NCBI GenBank assembly: GCA_007844125.1
Contig: CM017556.1
Coordinates: 85,778,864-85,842,863, forward strand
Length of the DNA: 64,000 nt
Direction of reading: 5' to 3'
Origin: Sinonovacula constricta
Lineage: Eukaryota; Mollusca; Bivalvia; Cardiida; Solecurtidae
Made by a program: the position numbers and the translations under genes
The notes under the pieces: model-generated
Seen by the model: the letters and a program-made list of their open reading frames with translations, nothing else
What the model was told of the DNA's origin: nothing
The model's database searches: none
In this document: in pieces, positions 60,156 to 64,000 of the stretch
Layout of the letters: each line of letters begins with the position of its first letter
How positions within the stretch are numbered: the first letter of the stretch is position 1

Positions 60156-60186
60156 CTGCAACAAAAAGGTAATTAATGGAAACATG

Positions 60187-61892
60187 AACAAGAGGGCCAT
60201 GATGGCCCTTAATCGCTCACCTGATGACACAGGCTTTATGTAGGCTCAAATCTGGCATTAAGTAATTAAGAGTTATTTACTTTAGAAACCTTTGGTGAAG
60301 ATTGGACCATTAGTGTGGCCACTGGGTTGATAACATTTTCTAGAATTTTAACAAGTAACCTACTGAATCCACATGACTCACTTCAAAACATATGTAAGAT
60401 TTCATACTGGCAAACATGATGGTCAAGTTTGGTGAAGACTGGGCCATCAATGTAGCCTCTTAAGTGTTTTCACAAGCTTTTTCTAAGGTTTGACCTAGTG
60501 ACCTACTTTTTGACCCCACGTGACCCAGTTACGAACTCATCCAAGATTTCATGCAGACAAACATTCTGACCAAGTTCGGTGAAGATTGGGCTATAAATGT
60601 GGCCTCTAGTGTGTTCACAAGCTTTTTCTAAGATTTGACCTAGTGACCTACTTTTTGACCCCACGTGACCCAGTTACGAACTCATCCAAGATTTCATGCA
60701 GACAAACATTCTGACCAAGTTCGGTGAAGATTGGGCTATAAATGTGGCCTCTAGTGTGTTCACAAGCTTTTTCTAAGATTTGACCTAGTGACCTACTTTT
60801 TGACCCCACGTGACCCAGTTACGAACTCATCCAAGATTTCATGCAGACAAACATTCTGACCAAGTTTGGTGAAGATTGGGCTATAAATGTGGCCTCTAGT
60901 GTGTTCACAAGCTTTTTCTAAGATTTGACCTAGTGACCTACTTTTTGACCCCACGTGACCCAGTTACGAACTCATCCAAGATTTCATGCAGACAAACATT
61001 CTGACCAAGTTCGGTGAAGATTGGGCTATAAATGTGGCCTCTAGTGTGTTCACAAGCTTTTTCTAAGATTTGACCTAGTGACCTACTTTTTGACCCCACG
61101 TGACCCAGTTACGAACTCATCCAAGATTTCATGCAGACAAACATTCTGACCAAGTTCGGTGAAGATTGGGCTATAAATGTGGCCTCTAGTGTGTTCACAA
61201 GCTTTTTCTAAGATTTGACCTAGTGACCTACTTTTTGACCCCACGTGACCCAGTTACGAACTCATCCAAGATTTCATGCAGACAAACATTCTGACCAAGT
61301 TTGGTGAAGATTGGGCTATAAATGTGGCCTCTAGTGTGTTCACAAGCTTTTTCTAAGATTTGACCTAGTGACCTACTTTTTGACCCCACATGACCCAGTT
61401 ACGAACTCATCCAAGATTTTATGCAGACAAACATTCTGACCAAGTTTGGTGAAGATTGGGCTATAAATGTGGCCTCTAGTGTGTTCACAAGCTTTTTCTA
61501 AGATTTGACCTAGTGACTTACTTTTTGACCCCACGTGACCCAGTTACGAACTCATCCAAGATTTCATGCAGACAAACATTCTGACCAAGTTTGGTGAAGA
61601 TTGGGCTACAAATGTGGTCTCTAGTGTGTTCACAAGTTTTTCCTAAAATTTGACCTCGTGACCTACTTTTTGACCCCAGGTGACCCAATAATGAACTCAT
61701 CCAAGATTTCATGCAGACAAACATTCTGACCAAGTTTGATGAAGATTGGATAAAAATTGTGGCCTGTAGTGTGTTCACAAGGTAAATGTTGACGACGAAC
61801 GACGAACGACGGACGACGAACGCCGGACGCCGGACGACGGACGAAGCGGTATCACAAAAGCTCCCCTTGAGCACGTTGTGCTCAGGTGAGCT
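60187..61892. mobile_element. Tandem-core element with 145-bp monomer, long copy
   Basis: Same ends as 7716-8206. Core has about eight near-identical 145-bp monomers (GTGTTCACAA at 60611, 60756, 60901, 61046, 61191, 61336, 61481), followed by GACGAACGAC-type short repeats (61790-61840). The right hairpin GAGCAC/GTGCTC is followed by CTAA, as in Helitron 3' ends. Confidence 0.9.
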
Positions 61893-63764
61893 AAAAAGTG
61901 CATGACAAAAACACCTCTGGATACATCTGCAAGAAAATACTCAGAAAATTGCAAACTCCATCAGAAAGAAACCAAAGTTTCCGAGCAAAGGTTTTTACAT
62001 AGAGGGTCACAAAGTGAATGAGTTTGCATCAAGACTACATAAAAATTATTTGTGAAACACGATTTCATAAACAAATTAATCTATGCAATTTTCTATTAAT
62101 TTTGATTTCTTATGTTACACATGCAGATATTTAAGTCAAAATATACTATTTCAAAAATATATTTTTATACAATAATGTTCTTTTACATAATATTTTCTTT
62201 GTGTGTTTCTTTTTTTTTAAATAAGATTTGAAGACACCATTGGATTTCAGTACTTTTAACATTTTTCATTAAAGCTCCCTGTCTGAAGAAACACTCATTT
62301 TCTTATGCTAACAATATTTCGGCTTAAAAAAAAAATGAATGAGGAATTTTTAGAACATTTTAGTTAAAAGAAAGAGATACAGAATAATTGGAATGTTAAT
62401 GAACATAAATCAAACAAATGCAATGAGTTGTGCTTCATTTGTTCAAGCTGGCCCCAACACAGTTCAGAGGAGTCTAAATCTCAAGAGATATAAAATATTG
62501 GAACAATAAAATTGAATCTTGCAAACTGGCTCTATTCCTCACATTTTGGCCAACATAATGCTCAAAACAATTAAGAATGTATTGAAAACATTAACCAAAT
62601 CCCTATAATTTCAAATTTTAGTGTCTTTATCATTATTATTGTTAATTTTCTTGGGTAACCTTTTGTGCCTAATGGTTTGACTATTAGATAGTAAGAAATT
62701 TGTAAATTGATCTCCAAATATGGCAGCTGTCTTCTAATTTTATTCTCCTGTTGCCAAGTTTATGAAATTGCAGGCGCATTCAATCGTAAACATTTCCATT
62801 TGCATGAGGGGTTAGATGTAAATGTATTCTGTAAAATATTCGGTAAATATGTTAAGTTCTACATTTACATGATAAACTATAACGAGGAAAAACATTTTTT
62901 TCCCCATATAAAATGGTAATTCCACGTATAAACATTGAAATTTACTTTTAATTCACAACCAGCTGTAGCACGAACATTTTGGTGAGAACATACAAAAGTA
63001 TTTTTTGGTTATGTTGTTTATAAACTGAATTGTTTGGTCAGTTATTTAGGGTTACTTAGTTTGCCAGATGTCTCACAATGATGTGAATTTAATTTACACT
63101 GTTTGTCTTTAAGAAAAATATGCTGGTACAAAGAGCAAGATTGATGCCCTCTGGAACAAGGTTTAAGTACACCAGTTGTACCTTCTGCTAACTGACCAAT
63201 CCAAGAGCATAGCTTTTTGTGTTCTTTTCTTTGTAGAGCTCGTCTTTACGTTTTGTGTCTCTGACATTTACTTGTGCGTGTGACATTGTCCAGTGGTCAT
63301 TCAAATTTAAATATTTGTGGTGAATCTTATAAGACCTTTGATATTTTCTTTTGCGGTACAAATTCTTCACCTGCTGGACTCAATACATGTGTTTGATTGG
63401 TTTATTACTTCAAAGTGATTTTTTTTTTAAATGATAATTGTTGTTGTTTTTTCAATGCTTTGTTTTCGAACATTTACCATGTTCTTCTAGAAATTTGTAT
63501 GGAAACAAGCACTTTTGTTTTATGGTACGTTTAATCAAACATAAAGTGCCTCACACATATTGTCAAATTATCTTCATGACATGCTATCAAAATGCTGACA
63601 ATTCTATACCTGCTTCAATATAACCCAAAATAAACACAACAAATATCTTTGACTTAAAGACTTTTACAGACTTTAATTCTACGAAAGAAACATTTATTCA
63701 CATTTTCTCGTGAAACTTTCTTGTCACAGCAGACAAACACATGTTGTTTATGTTATTTTTCCAT
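61893..63764 (-). other. MDN1 intron (upstream part), nothing recognised
   Basis: No exon with correct splice sites and phase was found between 60156 and 64000 apart from repeats, so the next upstream exon is probably outside the window. Confidence 0.5.
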
Positions 63765-64000
63765 TTAAAAACTGTCCTATTTTTCACTTGAAGTGTAACA
63801 ATCAACCTAACATTTTAACATCAACATAATATTCTAACCTTTCATTCATTTTTTCCTGATAAAGAAACTGTCCTATTTTTCACTTTACGTGTAACAATCA
63901 ACCTAATATTCTAACATCAACCTAACATTCTAACCTTTCATTCATTTTTTCCTGATTTCCTGATAAAGAAACTTTCCTATTTTTCACTTTAGGTGTAACA
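63765..64000. repeat. ~96-104-bp tandem repeat cut by window edge
   Basis: CTGTCCTATTTTTCACTT recurs at about 63771, 63867 and 63971 (as CTTTCCTATT), with AACATCAACCTAACATTCTA between. The array probably continues beyond the window. Confidence 0.85.

Noticed and set aside
61518..61874. 118-codon minus-strand ORF
   Set aside because: It is made of the 145-bp monomer and the short GACGAACGAC-type repeats of the mobile element.

Overview
This is eukaryotic, intron-rich, AT-rich DNA, most likely from a lophotrochozoan and probably a bivalve mollusc. That guess rests on many short exons, tRNA-derived SINEs, and several elements built from tandem ~140-160 bp monomers with hairpin ends, an architecture known from bivalve genomes. 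No bacterial or viral gene organisation is seen.

One gene dominates. About 52 exons on the minus strand, from 60155 down to a stop codon at 5025-5027, encode the C-terminal half (about 2,775 residues) of midasin (MDN1/Rea1), the giant AAA+ ATPase of 60S ribosome biogenesis. The promoter, N-terminus and six AAA modules lie beyond position 64000. In transcription order the window holds the long helical linker (60155 to about 21292), the Asp/Glu-rich flexible tether (about 20481 to 10938) and the C-terminal MIDAS/VWA domain (10360 to 5025). The MIDAS domain keeps the DxSxS motif and the SDGRG loop, so the protein should still bind the UBL domains of WDR12 and NLE1. Exon junctions agree in phase throughout, except at one (49257/48853). 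Two consecutive introns use GC-AG splice sites.

Region by region. Positions 1-1700 hold an intergenic stretch with crossed inverted repeats, a 324-bp insertion flanked by a 9-bp duplication, CACGTG E-boxes and YY1-like ATGGCG motifs. Positions 2702-3765 are a 58/91-bp satellite. Positions 3960-5024 are the probable 3'UTR. From 5025 to 60155 exons alternate with introns full of repeats: three or more SINE families, a hAT remnant (53399-54636), a pogo/Tigger remnant (35651-37713), a TIR element carrying CCAAT boxes (30614-31147), tandem-core elements (7716-8206, 14818-15228, 45739-46913, 60187-61892), minisatellites, and a decaying array of partial exon copies (52560-53300). Positions 60156-64000 are intron only.

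No second protein-coding gene could be supported. The most interesting signals are how repeats touch the splicing of one essential gene: a 37-bp minisatellite that begins inside an exon and repeats its donor site, element ends within about 20-35 bp of three exons, degenerate copies of an exon in its own upstream intron, and a monomer that seems shared between elements with unrelated ends.
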